DNA of 64,000 nt from Rhodococcoides kyotonense (GTDB lineage: Bacteria; Actinomycetota; Actinomycetes; Mycobacteriales; Mycobacteriaceae). The stretch is from assembly GCF_900188125.1 (NCBI RefSeq), contig NZ_FZOW01000002.1, positions 492,605 to 556,604 on the forward strand, in the 5' to 3' direction. The translations under genes and the position numbers were made by a program. Of this stretch, positions 1 to 12,530 are shown one piece after another; the first letter of the stretch is position 1, and each line of letters opens with the position of its first letter. The notes under the pieces are model-generated. The model saw only the letters and a program-made list of their open reading frames with translations, searched no databases and had not been told where the DNA came from.

Positions 1-4
1 CGGC

Positions 5-844
5 GTGACCAGAGAACGTCCCGCGCCACCTTTGCCCGAGCCACTGCACAGCCTCGTCGACGCCCACACGCACCTCGACGCGTGTGGTGCCCGTGATGCT
101 GCAGGGGTTTCCGAGATCCTCGACCGAGCCGAGTCCGTCGGCGTCGGGCGTGTGGTCACAGTGGCCGACGACCTCGATGCCGCGCGCTTCGCCGTCGACG
201 CGTCCCACTGGGATTCGCGGGTCTGGGCGGCCGTCGCGATCCATCCGACACGCGCCAACGTGCTGACCGACGACGTGAAGGCCGAGATTTCCAGGCTCGC
301 GGCGGATCCTCGGGTGGTTGCAGTCGGCGAAACGGGTCTGGATTACTACTGGCCGGGCAAGCTGGAGGGCTGCGCGACGGTGGAAGAGCAGCACGACGGC
401 TTCCGCTGGCACATCGATCTCGCCAAGCGCCTCGACAAGCCACTGATGATCCACAACAGGGAGGCTGACGAGGATCTGCTTTCTCTGTTGAAAGACGAAG
501 GCGCCCCGGACACCGTCATCTTCCATTGCTTCTCGTCGGGACCGGAGATCGCGCGGCAGTGCATCGACGCCGGGTATGTGCTCAGCCTGTCCGGGACCGT
601 CAGTTTCAAGAACGCGCACGCGCTGCGGGAGGCGGCAGTACTCATTCCCGACGACCAAGTGCTCGTCGAGACCGATGCGCCGTTCCTCACGCCGCATCCT
701 TTCCGCGGGGCGCCGAACGAGTCGTACTGCCTGCCGTACACCGCGCGGGCCCTCGCCGAGATCCGCGGGCAGGACCCCGTCGAACTCGCTGGTCATGTCA
801 CTGCCAATGCCGAGCGGGTGTATGCGCTTCGCGCCCGTGCGTGA
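5..844 (+). CDS. tatD: TatD family metal-dependent hydrolase (DNase)
   Basis: The protein (279 aa) has the TatD amidohydrolase fold signatures: the N-terminal metal site D19-x-H21-x-H23, then GETGLD, a metal His in MIHNRE, another in FHCFS and the C-terminal ETDAPFL. The family are Mg-dependent 3'-5' exonucleases or deoxyribonucleases acting in the cytoplasm. The first in-frame start seen is GTG at 5, so the true start could lie just outside the window. It is followed by rpfB, rsmA and ispE, the same order as Rv1008-Rv1011. The stop codon lies inside a hairpin (833-880). Confidence 0.93.
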   Translation: MTRERPAPPLPEPLHSLVDAHTHLDACGARDAAGVSEILDRAESVGVGRVVTVADDLDAARFAVDASHWDSRVWAAVAIHPTRANVLTDDVKAEISRLAADPRVVAVGETGLDYYWPGKLEGCATVEEQHDGFRWHIDLAKRLDKPLMIHNREADEDLLSLLKDEGAPDTVIFHCFSSGPEIARQCIDAGYVLSLSGTVSFKNAHALREAAVLIPDDQVLVETDAPFLTPHPFRGAPNESYCLPYTARALAEIRGQDPVELAGHVTANAERVYALRARA

Positions 845-880
845 GTAGTTGGTCTCCGCGCAAACTCTCCGCGCACGGGC
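833..880. repeat. palindromic repeat at tatD 3' end (TGGTCTC family, copy 1)
   Basis: Nine-base arms GCCCGTGCG (833-841) and CGCACGGGC (872-880) enclose the core TAGTTGGTCTCCGCGCAAACT. The left arm contains the last tatD codons and the stop TGA follows at once. It resembles the hairpin at 43718-43763 in arms and core, so the two are a repeat family rather than chance palindromes. There is no T-tract, so function as a terminator is inferred only from position. Confidence 0.7.
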
Positions 881-2118
<1,238 letters not shown>

Positions 2119-2121
2119 CCA

Positions 2122-3015
2122 GTGCGTAGAGTTTTCGAAGTGCCAGAAAATGTGAGGGAACCCGCGGCGCTGCTCGGGCCCGCGGAAGTGCGATCTCTCG
2201 CCGCCGAGTTGGACGTCCGTCCTACCAAGACGCTCGGCCAGAACTTCGTGCACGACGCCAACACCGTGCGACGCATCGTCGCGTCGGCGGGCGTCGGGGG
2301 AGCCGACACGGTTCTCGAGGTCGGCCCCGGTCTCGGCTCGCTGACGCTTGCGCTCCTCGATGTCGCCGACGCGGTCGTCGCCGTCGAGATCGACCCGAAG
2401 CTTGCGGCCCGGCTCCCGCAGACCGTCGCCGAACGTGCGCCGTCGCAGGCCGACCAGCTGACCGTCGTCGAGTTCGATGCACTTCGGGTCAAGGCCTCCG
2501 ACATTCCGGGTGAACCGTCGGCGTTGGTCGCGAACCTGCCCTACAATGTCGCGGTTCCGGTTCTGCTGCACCTGTTCTCGGAGCTGCCGTCGCTGCGCAC
2601 TGCGCTGGTGATGGTGCAGGCCGAGGTGGCCGACCGCCTCGCCGCCGACCCGGGCAGCAAGATCTACGGCATCCCCAGCGTCAAGGCGAACTTCTTCGGC
2701 ACCGTCAAACGTGCTGGGTCCGTTGGTCGTTCGGTGTTCTGGCCGGTGCCGAAGGTCGAATCGGGACTCGTCCGCATCGACCGCTACGACGACCCGCCGT
2801 GGTCCATGGACGACGAGCACCGCAAGCGGGTGTTCACCGTCGTCGACGCCGCATTCGCGCAGCGCCGCAAGACGTTACGCGCTGCGCTCGCCGGATGGGC
2901 GGGGTCGCCCGTCGAGGCCGAGCGCCGGTTGCGGGAGGCGGGGATCGAGCCCTCGGCGCGCGGGGAGACTCTCGACGCGGCGGCGTATGTCAGGTTGGCC
3001 GGCACCACCGCTTGA
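2122..3015 (+). CDS. rsmA: 16S rRNA dimethyladenosine transferase
   Basis: RsmA/KsgA (297 aa) dimethylates two adjacent adenines near the 3' end of 16S rRNA using SAM during 30S maturation; its loss gives kasugamycin resistance. Visible motifs are the N-terminal GQNFVHD (39-45), SAM motif I EVGPGLG (66-72) and catalytic NLPYN (138-142). The GTG start lies 4 bases after rpfB. The TGA stop is inside a 53-bp repeat that separates this gene from the convergent WYL regulator. In mycobacteria ispE follows directly; here the regulator and repeat intervene. Confidence 0.96.
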   Translation: MRRVFEVPENVREPAALLGPAEVRSLAAELDVRPTKTLGQNFVHDANTVRRIVASAGVGGADTVLEVGPGLGSLTLALLDVADAVVAVEIDPKLAARLPQTVAERAPSQADQLTVVEFDALRVKASDIPGEPSALVANLPYNVAVPVLLHLFSELPSLRTALVMVQAEVADRLAADPGSKIYGIPSVKANFFGTVKRAGSVGRSVFWPVPKVESGLVRIDRYDDPPWSMDDEHRKRVFTVVDAAFAQRRKTLRAALAGWAGSPVEAERRLREAGIEPSARGETLDAAAYVRLAGTTA

Positions 3016-3061
3016 ATGGTCCTTTCATACGATCAGATGGCTTGAACCGCACGTTCAAGCG
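3009..3061 (-). repeat. 53-bp palindromic repeat, copy C
   Basis: This element is framed by CGCTTGAATGG at one end and TTCAAGCG at the other. It is the reverse complement of the copies at 35168-35220 and 35985-36037 and has the same 53-base length. Its two halves are themselves palindromic, built on TGAATGGwCCwTTCA-like and TTGAACCG..CGTTCAA-like blocks. It lies between convergent genes and contains both stop codons: rsmA TGA at 3013-3015 and the WYL gene stop at 3055-3057. Confidence 0.85.
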
Positions 3062-4026
3062 ATGCCCGCCCGGTATCGCTCACTGACCCGCGCGTGCCAC
3101 TCGGCGACCTTCAGGCATTCTTCACGCAACGATGCCGGTTCGAGCACGGTGAAGTCGGTGTCGAAGGCGTACAGCCAGCGCGCGATCGACTGCAGGGAAT
3201 CGCCCGACAGCACGATGGTGCACGTGTCCTCGGTTCCCGATTCGAGCGTGCCCCAGTCCTGGTCCACCATCGGCGCGATGGTCTCGATCGACGCGTGCAG
3301 CAGAATCCGTGCCTTCACCTGGGTGTACGCGTGGTTGATGCCCTTCGCGACGAAGGCCGCCGCACCGCCTTCGGGCAGCTCGCGTCGTGCGAATCGCGGA
3401 CCCGTCGGGATCTTCGGTTCCATGCGGTCGACGCGGAACGAGCGCCAGTCCTCGCGCATGACGTCCCACCCGAGCAGGTACCAGCGGGCCCCCGCACGCA
3501 CGAGGCTGTACGGCTCCACCTCGCGCCGCGCCTCGGTGCCGTCGTGTGTGCGGTAGTCGAAGCGCAGCCGCTCACGGTTGTGGCAGACCCCGGCCACCGT
3601 TGCGAGAACGGACGCATCGACAGCCGAGCGCGCGGGCCGCTCGACGACGTCGATGCGCAACGCGTCGAGCCGATTCTGGATGCGCGACGGCATCACCTGG
3701 CGCAACTTGGTCAGTGCCCGCAGCGACGCCTCCCCGATTCCTGCGACCGATCCGCCCGCCGCACTCTGCAGCCCGAACGCGACGGCGAGTGCTTCGTCGT
3801 CGTCGAGCAGTAGTGGTGGCATCTCGGCGCCCGCACCCAGCTGATACCCGCCTCCGACGCCGGAGGTGGCGCTGACGGGGTAGCCGATTTCGCGCAGCTT
3901 GTCGACGTCACGTCGCACCGTCCGCGGCGTCACGTTCAGTCGATCCGCAAGGTCCGCGCCTGCCCAGTCGCGTCGTGTCTGGAGCAGCGACAGAAGCTTG
4001 AGCAGTCGTGCCGATGTTTCCCGCAT
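3055..4026 (-). CDS. WYL-domain transcriptional regulator (YafY/DeoR-like)
   Basis: A 323-aa regulator with an N-terminal winged HTH of the HTH_11 type (about 8-45, [18 protein letters not shown]) and a WYL ligand-sensing domain (about 145-205, RWYLLG at 181-186). A C-terminal extension typical of PafB/YafY-like proteins follows. The ATG at 4026 is chosen because it directly precedes the HTH; an upstream extension would add an unrelated arginine-rich tail. It is divergent from ispE with a 94-bp gap. Its effector and targets cannot be read from the sequence. Confidence 0.85.
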   Translation of the reverse strand: MRETSARLLKLLSLLQTRRDWAGADLADRLNVTPRTVRRDVDKLREIGYPVSATSGVGGGYQLGAGAEMPPLLLDDDEALAVAFGLQSAAGGSVAGIGEASLRALTKLRQVMPSRIQNRLDALRIDVVERPARSAVDASVLATVAGVCHNRERLRFDYRTHDGTEARREVEPYSLVRAGARWYLLGWDVMREDWRSFRVDRMEPKIPTGPRFARRELPEGGAAAFVAKGINHAYTQVKARILLHASIETIAPMVDQDWGTLESGTEDTCTIVLSGDSLQSIARWLYAFDTDFTVLEPASLREECLKVAEWHARVSERYRAGIA

Positions 4027-4120
4027 AGAACCGATGATTCCAGCAATCGCGGACGACTGTCGTCCGCAAAAGGACTGCCGGAAGAATGCAGGCAGGATTT
4101 CTCCACTACTGTGGACTCTC

Positions 4121-5055
4121 GTGCTCTCAGTCGTGCCCAGTCCCGTCGTCGTTCGGGCTCCGTCGAAGGTCAACCTCCACCTGTCGGTCGGTGACCTGCG
4201 TGAGGACGGCTATCACGAACTGACGACGGTCTTCCAGGCGTTGTCGTTGTCCGACGAGGTATCGGTCGTACCCGCGACGTCGCTGAGGGTCTCCGTGCGC
4301 GGCGAGAATGCGTCCGAGGTTCCGACCGACGAGCGCAACCTCGTGTGGAAGGCGGCCGCTCTGCTCGCCGACACAGTGGGGCGTGAGCCGCTCGTCGACA
4401 TCACCATCGACAAGGGCATCCCCGTCGCAGGCGGGATGGCCGGTGGCAGCACCGATGCGGCGGCCACGCTGGTCGCGCTCAACGCGCTGTGGGAGCTGGA
4501 CCTGTCGCGTGAAGAGCTGACCGACCTGGCGTCGAAGCTCGGTAGTGACGTGCCGTTCGTGCTGCACGGCGGCACGGCCGTCGGAACCGGGCGCGGTGAG
4601 AAGCTTCTCCCGGTGCTGTCGCGCAACACTTTTCACTGGGTGCTCGCGCTGGCGAAGGGTGGCCTGCAGACCCCTGCGGTGTTCCGTGAACTGGACGAGC
4701 TCCGCGCAAAGGGCTCACCGCCACGCATCGGCGGGCCCGACGAGCTGATGCATGCGCTTGCCTCCGGCGACGCACAGGCGTTGGCGCCGCTGCTCGGCAA
4801 CGATCTGCAGGCCGCCGCGGTGTCGTTGCTCCCGCAACTGCGTCGGACGTTGCGCGCAGGCGTCACGGCGGGTGCGCTGGCGGGCATCGTCTCGGGCTCG
4901 GGCCCGACGTGTGCCTTCCTGTGTGCCGACTCCGAATCTGCGGTCGCCGTCGGCGCCGAGCTATCCGGTGCGGGCGTGTGCCGCACCGTGCGTGTTGCGA
5001 GTGGTCCGGTTCCCGGCGCTCGTGTCGTTACTAGTGAATCGATTGGTTTTTCCTG

Positions 5056-5056
<1 letters not shown>
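4121..5056 (+). CDS. ispE: 4-diphosphocytidyl-2-C-methyl-D-erythritol kinase
   Basis: IspE (311 aa) phosphorylates CDP-methylerythritol in the non-mevalonate isoprenoid pathway. It is a GHMP kinase: N-terminal APSKVNLHL and DGYHEL, the ATP-binding glycine-rich loop [11 protein letters not shown] (104-114) and the C-terminal GSGPTCAFL. The GTG at 4121 gives the usual short N-terminus before the first strand; GTG at 4133 is an alternative. Its TGA overlaps the next gene's ATG by one base (TGATG), so translation is probably coupled to the ABC-F gene. Confidence 0.94.
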
Positions 5057-6852
<1,796 letters not shown>

Positions 6853-6854
6853 GC

Positions 6855-6900
6855 CATGTGTGCGTTTGTACATAGTCGGCTATGTATAAACGCACACATG
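6855..6900. repeat. long hairpin repeat (TATGTATA family, copy 1), probable terminator
   Basis: Two 21-base arms (6855-6875 and 6880-6900) pair with a single G-U mismatch around a TCGG loop. The inner part reads TACATAG..CTATGTA. It begins 3 bases after the ABC-F stop. Copies with the same inner core lie at 12485-12530 and 13988-14033. No T-run follows, so it may be a Rho-independent terminator of the actinobacterial tail-less kind or a REP-like element. Confidence 0.75.
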
Positions 6901-6919
6901 GGGTTGCTACGGTGAGAGG

Positions 6920-7597
6920 GTGGCCCCATCGATGACGTCCGTGGTCCGCACGGCTCTGGGTGAGAAGTTCGACGACCTCCACCCGAAGGTGCAGTGGCGC
7001 TTCGGGTTGTCGTCGTCGGACGAGCGATGTCAGGTGGGCGTCGGGGTCATGGAAGAGATGACGCACTCGCCGCTGGTGCCGCCGCCGATGTTGTGGCTCG
7101 GCGCGCGACGGGGGTTGTTCCCTGCAGGCAAGGGTCGGGACGTGCCGTTCACGATCGTCAACTACGCGTACGTCGACGACATCGGCCGCGAGACTCTCGC
7201 TTTCGTCCGGCGGTTCTCGTTCGTGGGCGCACCGCAGGGCATGAATTCGGTGATGGTCACGCCGTCGAAACCCGGTGTCGCGGTGGACTATCTGGGGTTT
7301 CATTCGGACATGGTGGTACGCACGACGTGCAGTGTCGAAGACGGTGGGCTCGTCCTGGAAAGCGGCGCTCCGAAGGTGCTCGGGGTACCGACGCCACACC
7401 TACTGTCTGCGACGACTGTCGGTCGTGAATGGTGGGACGAGACCGAGCAGCGGCACCGTATCCAGATCGACGTCACGTCACCGATGCTCGGTCGGCTGTT
7501 CCACTATCGCGGGTGGTTCACCGCAGACGAGCGACCCTGCACCAGCGCCGACATTCCGCGCGATGCGACACCGACGCGGCTGGAACGGCGCGAGTAG
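6920..7597 (+). CDS. DUF4166 domain-containing protein
   Basis: A 225-aa soluble protein matching my recollection of DUF4166 over most of its length (FDDLHPKVQWRFG near the start; FHYRGWF near the C-terminus). The domain has no established function and is often attached to or near NAD-binding reductases. Starts are GTG at 6920 or ATG at 6932. A long hairpin separates it from the ABC-F gene, so it probably has its own promoter. It is convergent with the next gene across a terminator-like hairpin. Confidence 0.7.
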   Translation: MAPSMTSVVRTALGEKFDDLHPKVQWRFGLSSSDERCQVGVGVMEEMTHSPLVPPPMLWLGARRGLFPAGKGRDVPFTIVNYAYVDDIGRETLAFVRRFSFVGAPQGMNSVMVTPSKPGVAVDYLGFHSDMVVRTTCSVEDGGLVLESGAPKVLGVPTPHLLSATTVGREWWDETEQRHRIQIDVTSPMLGRLFHYRGWFTADERPCTSADIPRDATPTRLERRE

Positions 7598-7610
7598 CGG
7601 CCACCGAGGA

Positions 7611-7646
7611 GTGGACCTTCCTGCCCCCTCGGCCTGGAAGGTCCAC
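7611..7646. terminator. bidirectional terminator-like hairpin
   Basis: Perfect 11-bp arms GTGGACCTTCC (7611-7621) and GGAAGGTCCAC (7636-7646) with a 14-base loop sit between two convergent genes ending at 7597 and 7664. A GC-rich CCCCCGGGGG block follows. No T-tract is seen. Confidence 0.6.
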
Positions 7647-7663
7647 ATCCCCCGGGGGAGGGG

Positions 7664-8305
7664 TCAGCGGTAACCCTTGGCAGGGTTCAGCAGGTCCAGA
7701 ACGATGGTCTGGCCGTTGGAGCGCACGTGAATTTCCGGGTTCTGCAGACCGCCGGACACGAGGTACTCGCCGAGAAGCTGCAGCAGCTCATCGGGGCCGA
7801 CGGAGGTATCGGGTGTGCGGATGTCGCCGGTGCGGCTGCCTAGTTCGTTCTGCGTCAAGCGCCCGGCGATACGTACCGATGCGACGCCCATCGCGGTTCG
7901 ACGGTCCGGTGCGCCGCTGCGGCCGATGCTCGACGACGAGCTCGTGCTGCTACTGGATGCATGCGTGCTCGACCGGCCGTTGGTGGGCAGGCCGTGCTCG
8001 GAGATCTGCTCGCTACTGGTCACTTCAACCTCGTTCGATTCCTTGGATGGCTGCTCGTTCGTGGTGCTGTGGTCGTCCTTTTTCTTTTCGGACTTCACTG
8101 TGTCCTCGCCCGACACCTCGGGCCTCACCTTGTCGAGCGACACTTCTGCGGGCACCGAAGAGGATGTCTCGGCTACGGACTCCGGGGAATCGGACTTCAC
8201 TGCGGAGACGCCCGCAGCCAATTTGGGAGTAGGCGTAGTCAATCGGTGGGCAGGTGCCTGGCCGATCTTGATACCCGCCAGCGGATAGCTGGATCCCTGT
8301 GTCAT
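7664..8305 (-). CDS. Hypothetical low-complexity protein
   Basis: I do not recognise this 213-aa protein. Its middle (about 40-130) is rich in Ser, Thr, Glu and Lys, with a poly-Ser stretch that looks disordered. The last 80 residues look folded (ASVRIAGRLTQNELG; PDELLQLLGEYLVSGG; VRSNGQTIVLDLL). There is no signal peptide or membrane segment. The ATG at 8305 is preferred over a TTG two codons upstream. It lies downstream of prfC-pnuC on the same strand after a 95-bp gap and could be co-transcribed. Confidence 0.6.
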   Translation of the reverse strand: MTQGSSYPLAGIKIGQAPAHRLTTPTPKLAAGVSAVKSDSPESVAETSSSVPAEVSLDKVRPEVSGEDTVKSEKKKDDHSTTNEQPSKESNEVEVTSSEQISEHGLPTNGRSSTHASSSSTSSSSSIGRSGAPDRRTAMGVASVRIAGRLTQNELGSRTGDIRTPDTSVGPDELLQLLGEYLVSGGLQNPEIHVRSNGQTIVLDLLNPAKGYR

Positions 8306-8400
8306 CTTCAACCCCGAGTCTTCAGCGTGAACCCTTCGGCATCGAGCATGAAACGTACTCGAAGCCCGTTCGGACTCCGGAAGAATAACACTTCGTCTGT

Positions 8401-9054
8401 TTACGGGGTGATTTTGTTATCAGTTTTCCGGTTCTGTATCCGAAACCACGTCGTGAAGCCCCAGAGAACGAAAACCGCGTACACCAGATACAGCACCGCC
8501 GACGGGTAGAAACCCGCGCTGAACAGCAGTGGAACACCGACGGCGTCGACGCAGATCCAGATGAGCCAGAACTCGGTGACCCCACGTGCCATTCCGAAGG
8601 TCGCGAGCAGCGATCCGGTGAAGATCCATGCGTCGGCCCATTTTCCGTAGGAGCCGAGATACTCGAAGAGCTGCGCGAAACCGACGGTCCCGACGGCCAT
8701 GACCACGACCATCGCGACCCGTTCGCGTGTGGATGCCCAGTGCGGCATGACGGCGCGGGCGTGTGTCCGTGCAGTGCGAGACCACCGCCACCAGCCGTAG
8801 ACGCTCACTGCGATGAACAGCAGCTGTCGTCCCGCCTGCCCGTACAGGTCGAGCGCCTGCGGCGTGTGGAACACCCCGCCGAGAAACACCGTGAACAGCA
8901 ACGCGTTGCCCACGATGCCCACCGGCCACGCCCAGACGAGGCGTCGCATCCCACCGATCGCCGATGCCAAACCGAAGCCGTTTCCGACGATTTCCCGCCA
9001 GAGAATAGCGTGACCGAAGATCGAGACCTGCGCGTCGAGCAGCTGGATCAGCAC
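8401..9054 (-). CDS. pnuC: Nicotinamide mononucleotide/riboside transporter PnuC
   Basis: An integral membrane protein (217 aa) with about seven hydrophobic segments and the PnuC signatures WREIVGNGFGLASA near the N-terminus and WRWSR in the middle. PnuC proteins take up nicotinamide riboside for NAD salvage by facilitated diffusion. The start is GTG at 9054, which overlaps the prfC TAG stop by one base (TAGTG), implying translational coupling. Coupling to a release-factor gene is a lineage arrangement with no obvious functional link. Confidence 0.87.
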   Translation of the reverse strand: MLIQLLDAQVSIFGHAILWREIVGNGFGLASAIGGMRRLVWAWPVGIVGNALLFTVFLGGVFHTPQALDLYGQAGRQLLFIAVSVYGWWRWSRTARTHARAVMPHWASTRERVAMVVVMAVGTVGFAQLFEYLGSYGKWADAWIFTGSLLATFGMARGVTEFWLIWICVDAVGVPLLFSAGFYPSAVLYLVYAVFVLWGFTTWFRIQNRKTDNKITP

Positions 9055-10715
9055 TATTCGCCTGCGGCGACCAGCGGTTCGAGCGTCAGTTCCGGCATCT
9101 CCTTCTCGAGGTACTGCAGGCGCCACTTGTCGCTGACGAGCGCGAGCAGTGCGCCGTCGGTGCGCGTGAACACCTCGACGCCGCGCTGACGGCCGAGCTC
9201 GACGGCAGATTCCGCGTCGGTGCGTCGCGCGACGGAGTACCCGAGGGGCTCGAGCCGGGCGTCGACGCCGAATTCGGTTTTCATGCGGGCCGTGACGACC
9301 TCGAACTGCATGGGCCCGACGGCAGCGAGCACAGGGGACGCGTCGCCGCGAATGTCGTTGCGCAACACCTGTACGACGCCTTCCGAGTCCATCTGCTCGA
9401 CCGCGCGTCGGAACTTCTTGTACTTGTCCGCGCTGTCGACGCGCAGTGCCGCGAAGTGCTCGGGCGCGAACGACGGGATCGGCGGGTACTCGACCTTCTT
9501 GTCGGTGAACAGCGTGTGTCCCGGGGCGAGGGCCGTCGCGTTGACGAGGCCGACGACGTCACCGGGATATGCGTTCTCGACCGTGGTGCGTTCGCGACCG
9601 AACACCGTCAGTGCGTATTTCGTCGTGAACGGCTTGCCGGTCTGAGCGTGTGTGACGACCATGCCGCGTTCGAACACACCCGACACGACGCGCATGAACG
9701 CGAGGCGGTCGCGGTGCGCGGTGTCCATGCCGGCCTGGACCTTGAAGACCACGGCACTGAACGGGTCGGTGACCTCGCGGACTCCGCCCTTGATGTCGTC
9801 GCGCGGGCCGGGAGCGGGCGCGAGTGCGACGAGGGTGTCGAGGATCTGGCGGACGCCGAAGTTCAGCATCGCCGAGCCGAAGATGACCGGCGACGTCTGG
9901 CCGGCCAGGAACAGTTCCTGATCGTGCGCCTGGCCGCTCGACGTCAGCAACTCGCTCTCTTCCAGCGCGGTCTCCCACTCCGAGCCCTCGCGGGCGAGTG
10001 CGGCGTCGGCGTCGAGAAGCTCTTCCGGTGCGATGGTCGCACCGCCGGCCGTGCGAGTGAACCGGATGTAGTTGCCAGCCTGCACATCGAGCAGGCCGCG
10101 GAAGTCGCCGGCGATACCGACGGGCCAGTACAGCGGCGTCGGCGTCAGGCCGATGCGCTGCTCGATCTCGTCGAGCAGTTCCAGCGGCGCCTGGCCCGGC
10201 CGGTCCCACTTGTTGATGACGGTGATGACCGGGATACCGAACTGGCGGCACACCTGGAACAGCTTGAGCGTCTGAGGTTCGAGGCCCTTCGCTGCGTCGA
10301 TGAGCATGACCGCCGCATCGACGGCCGTCAGCACGCGGTAGGTGTCCTCGGAGAAGTCGGCGTGTCCGGGGGTGTCGACGAGGTTGATCACGTTGATCTC
10401 GTCGACGGTGGGATCCACCTGGTAGTTGAACTGCAGTGCCGTCGAACTGACCGAGATGCCTCGGGCCTTCTCCATCTCCATCCAGTCCGACACCGTCGAG
10501 CGTCGTCCGGCCTTGCCGTGGATGGCGCCCGCCTCGGAAATGACACGGGCGTGCAGAGCGAGCGCTTCGGTGAGCGTCGACTTACCGGCGTCGGGATGGG
10601 AGATGACGGCGAACGTACGACGGCGAGCGACCTCGCCGTCAAGTTCTTTGTGCACGCTCTTCGGAACCGACTCGGTAGGGGTAGTGCTGGTCTCGACCGA
10701 ATCGGGCGTACTCAA
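9054..10715 (-). CDS. prfC: Peptide chain release factor 3
   Basis: RF3 (553 aa) is a translational GTPase that recycles RF1/RF2 from the ribosome. GTPase motifs are G1 SHPDAGKST (39-47), G3 DTPGHADFSED and G4 NKWDRP, followed by EF-Tu-like domain 2 and the RF3-specific C-terminal domain. The preferred start is TTG at 10715, preceded 5 bases earlier by AAAGAGG. An ATG at 10802 would add 29 residues unlike other RF3 proteins and intrude on the promoter of the divergent ligase gene. Confidence 0.93.
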   Translation of the reverse strand: MSTPDSVETSTTPTESVPKSVHKELDGEVARRRTFAVISHPDAGKSTLTEALALHARVISEAGAIHGKAGRRSTVSDWMEMEKARGISVSSTALQFNYQVDPTVDEINVINLVDTPGHADFSEDTYRVLTAVDAAVMLIDAAKGLEPQTLKLFQVCRQFGIPVITVINKWDRPGQAPLELLDEIEQRIGLTPTPLYWPVGIAGDFRGLLDVQAGNYIRFTRTAGGATIAPEELLDADAALAREGSEWETALEESELLTSSGQAHDQELFLAGQTSPVIFGSAMLNFGVRQILDTLVALAPAPGPRDDIKGGVREVTDPFSAVVFKVQAGMDTAHRDRLAFMRVVSGVFERGMVVTHAQTGKPFTTKYALTVFGRERTTVENAYPGDVVGLVNATALAPGHTLFTDKKVEYPPIPSFAPEHFAALRVDSADKYKKFRRAVEQMDSEGVVQVLRNDIRGDASPVLAAVGPMQFEVVTARMKTEFGVDARLEPLGYSVARRTDAESAVELGRQRGVEVFTRTDGALLALVSDKWRLQYLEKEMPELTLEPLVAAGE

Positions 10716-10845
10716 GCGAACCTCTTTTTGGGTGAAGTGGGGTTTGTTGCCGGTACCAGGGTACTCGGAGGGCGTAGGCGGTAACGGTTCCCGTCCGTAC
10801 ATGGATTGAATAGCCTAGAGAAGCGTCTGCGACGGAGGAAACTGC

Positions 10846-12480
10846 ATGAGCAAGTTCACCGAAGAAATGTTCGCCACGGCGGGCAGCAGTCGACGAGGAC
10901 TCGTCACCGGTGAGCCCGACGAGGCGCTGCGGCAGTCGTGGGGTGAAATTCACGGCCTCGCACGGCGGATGGCGGGCGCGCTCGCCGATTCGGGGATCGG
11001 CCACGGCGACGCGATCGGCATTCTCGCCGGTCAGCCGGTCGATATCGCGCCCGCATGTCAGGCGGCCTGGATGCGCGGTGGCTCGGTCACGATGCTGCAC
11101 CAACCGACGCCGCGGACCGACCTCGCGGTGTGGGGCGAGGACACCGAAACCGTCGTGAAGATGATCGAAGCGAAGGCGGTCGTCCTCGGAGCGCCGTTCG
11201 ACATCGCTGCGCCGGTTCTGGAAGAGCGCGGCATCACGGTACTGAAGATCGAGGACATGCACGACGGCCGCGACGTCGACCCGATACCGACCGAGGAGTC
11301 CGATATCGCGTTGCAGCAGTTGACGTCCGGATCCACCGGTTCGCCGAAGGCGGTGCGCATCACGCACGAGAACTTCTACGTCAATGCGTACGCGATGATC
11401 GACCGGATCAAGTTCGACGTCGACTCCGACGTCATGGTCAGTTGGCTTCCGCTGTTCCACGACATGGGGATGGTCGGCTTCCTGACGGTGCCGATGCAGG
11501 TCGGTGCCGAGGTCGTCAGCATCACGCCGCTCGACTTCCTGCGGTCACCGCTGTTGTGGGCCAAGCTGATTCACAAGTACGGCGGAACTGTCACGGCTGC
11601 ACCGAATTTCGCGTACTCACTGCTTGCGCGACGGTTGCGTCAGGCGGAAGACGACCTGGATCTCGACCTCAGCACGCTGCGGTACGCATGGAACGGCGCC
11701 GAGCCCGTGGATCCGGACACGATGATCGCATTGGCGGAAGCGGGTCGGCAGTACGGTCTGGATCCGCACGCTCTCGCTCCGGTGTACGGGATGGCGGAAA
11801 CGACTCTCGCAGTGTCCATTCCGGACCCGGGGCAAGGTCAGGTACTCGACGTCGTCGACGCCGATCTCCTCGAAGCGATGGGTCGTGCAGTTCCGACGAC
11901 CAAGGGCAATGTCCGACGGCTGGCGACGCTCGGCAAGATGGTTCCCAACCTCGAGGGACGCGTCGTCGACAAGGAGGGGCAGGTGCTCACCCCGCGCGGC
12001 GTCGGCATCATCGAGGTGCGGGGCAAAGCTGTCACGCCCGGCTACATCACCGTCGACGGTCCCGTTGCGACTCAGGACGGCGACGGCTGGCTCGACACCG
12101 GCGACATCGGCTATTTCACCGAGGAAGGTCTGGTCGTCGTCTGCGGTCGCATCAAGGACGTCATCATCATGGGCGGCCGGAACATCTATCCCACCGACAT
12201 CGAGCGTGCCGCAGGTTCGGTGGCGGGCGTGCGCCCGGGCAATGCCGTCGCGATCCGGCTCGACGCGGGTGAGAAGCGCGAGAGTTTCGCAGTTGCCGTG
12301 GAGACCAACGATTTTCAGAATCCCGACGAGGTCAAGCGCATCGAGCACGAGGTGGTGCATGCGGTGTACTCGGAGGTCGGAGTGCGTCCGAGGACCGTGG
12401 CCGTCCTGGGGCCGGGGTCGATCCCGAAGACGTCGTCGGGCAAGTTGCGTCGGTCGAATTCGGCGGCGCTGCTGGGCTGA
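10846..12480 (+). CDS. Fatty acyl-AMP/CoA ligase (Pks16-like)
   Basis: An adenylate-forming enzyme (544 aa). Core motifs are [12 protein letters not shown] (160-170), [34 protein letters not shown] and the C-terminal catalytic lysine K533 in KTSSGKL. It lies just before pth and rplY, the place of pks16 (Rv1013) in M. tuberculosis, whose product is an acyl-activating enzyme despite its name. It probably activates a fatty acid for lipid synthesis; the substrate and whether CoA or a carrier protein is the acceptor are unknown. A GGAGG site precedes ATG 10846. Confidence 0.88.
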   Translation: MSKFTEEMFATAGSSRRGLVTGEPDEALRQSWGEIHGLARRMAGALADSGIGHGDAIGILAGQPVDIAPACQAAWMRGGSVTMLHQPTPRTDLAVWGEDTETVVKMIEAKAVVLGAPFDIAAPVLEERGITVLKIEDMHDGRDVDPIPTEESDIALQQLTSGSTGSPKAVRITHENFYVNAYAMIDRIKFDVDSDVMVSWLPLFHDMGMVGFLTVPMQVGAEVVSITPLDFLRSPLLWAKLIHKYGGTVTAAPNFAYSLLARRLRQAEDDLDLDLSTLRYAWNGAEPVDPDTMIALAEAGRQYGLDPHALAPVYGMAETTLAVSIPDPGQGQVLDVVDADLLEAMGRAVPTTKGNVRRLATLGKMVPNLEGRVVDKEGQVLTPRGVGIIEVRGKAVTPGYITVDGPVATQDGDGWLDTGDIGYFTEEGLVVVCGRIKDVIIMGGRNIYPTDIERAAGSVAGVRPGNAVAIRLDAGEKRESFAVAVETNDFQNPDEVKRIEHEVVHAVYSEVGVRPRTVAVLGPGSIPKTSSGKLRRSNSAALLG

Positions 12481-12484
12481 CGCC

Positions 12485-12530
12485 CTCGTGAGTGTTTATG
12501 TATAGAGGGCTATACATAAACACTCACGAG
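12485..12530. repeat. long hairpin repeat (TATGTATA family, copy 2), bidirectional terminator
   Basis: Perfect 21-base arms at 12485-12505 and 12510-12530, starting CTCGTGAGTG and ending CACTCACGAG, enclose an AGGG loop. It fills the 43-bp gap between the convergent ligase and pth genes and overlaps the pth stop. The inner TTTATGTATAG core matches the copies at 6855 and 13988. Confidence 0.8.

Noticed and set aside
9456..10784. Long plus-strand frame opposite prfC
   Set aside because: Composition of a shadow; RF3 motifs are complete on the minus strand.
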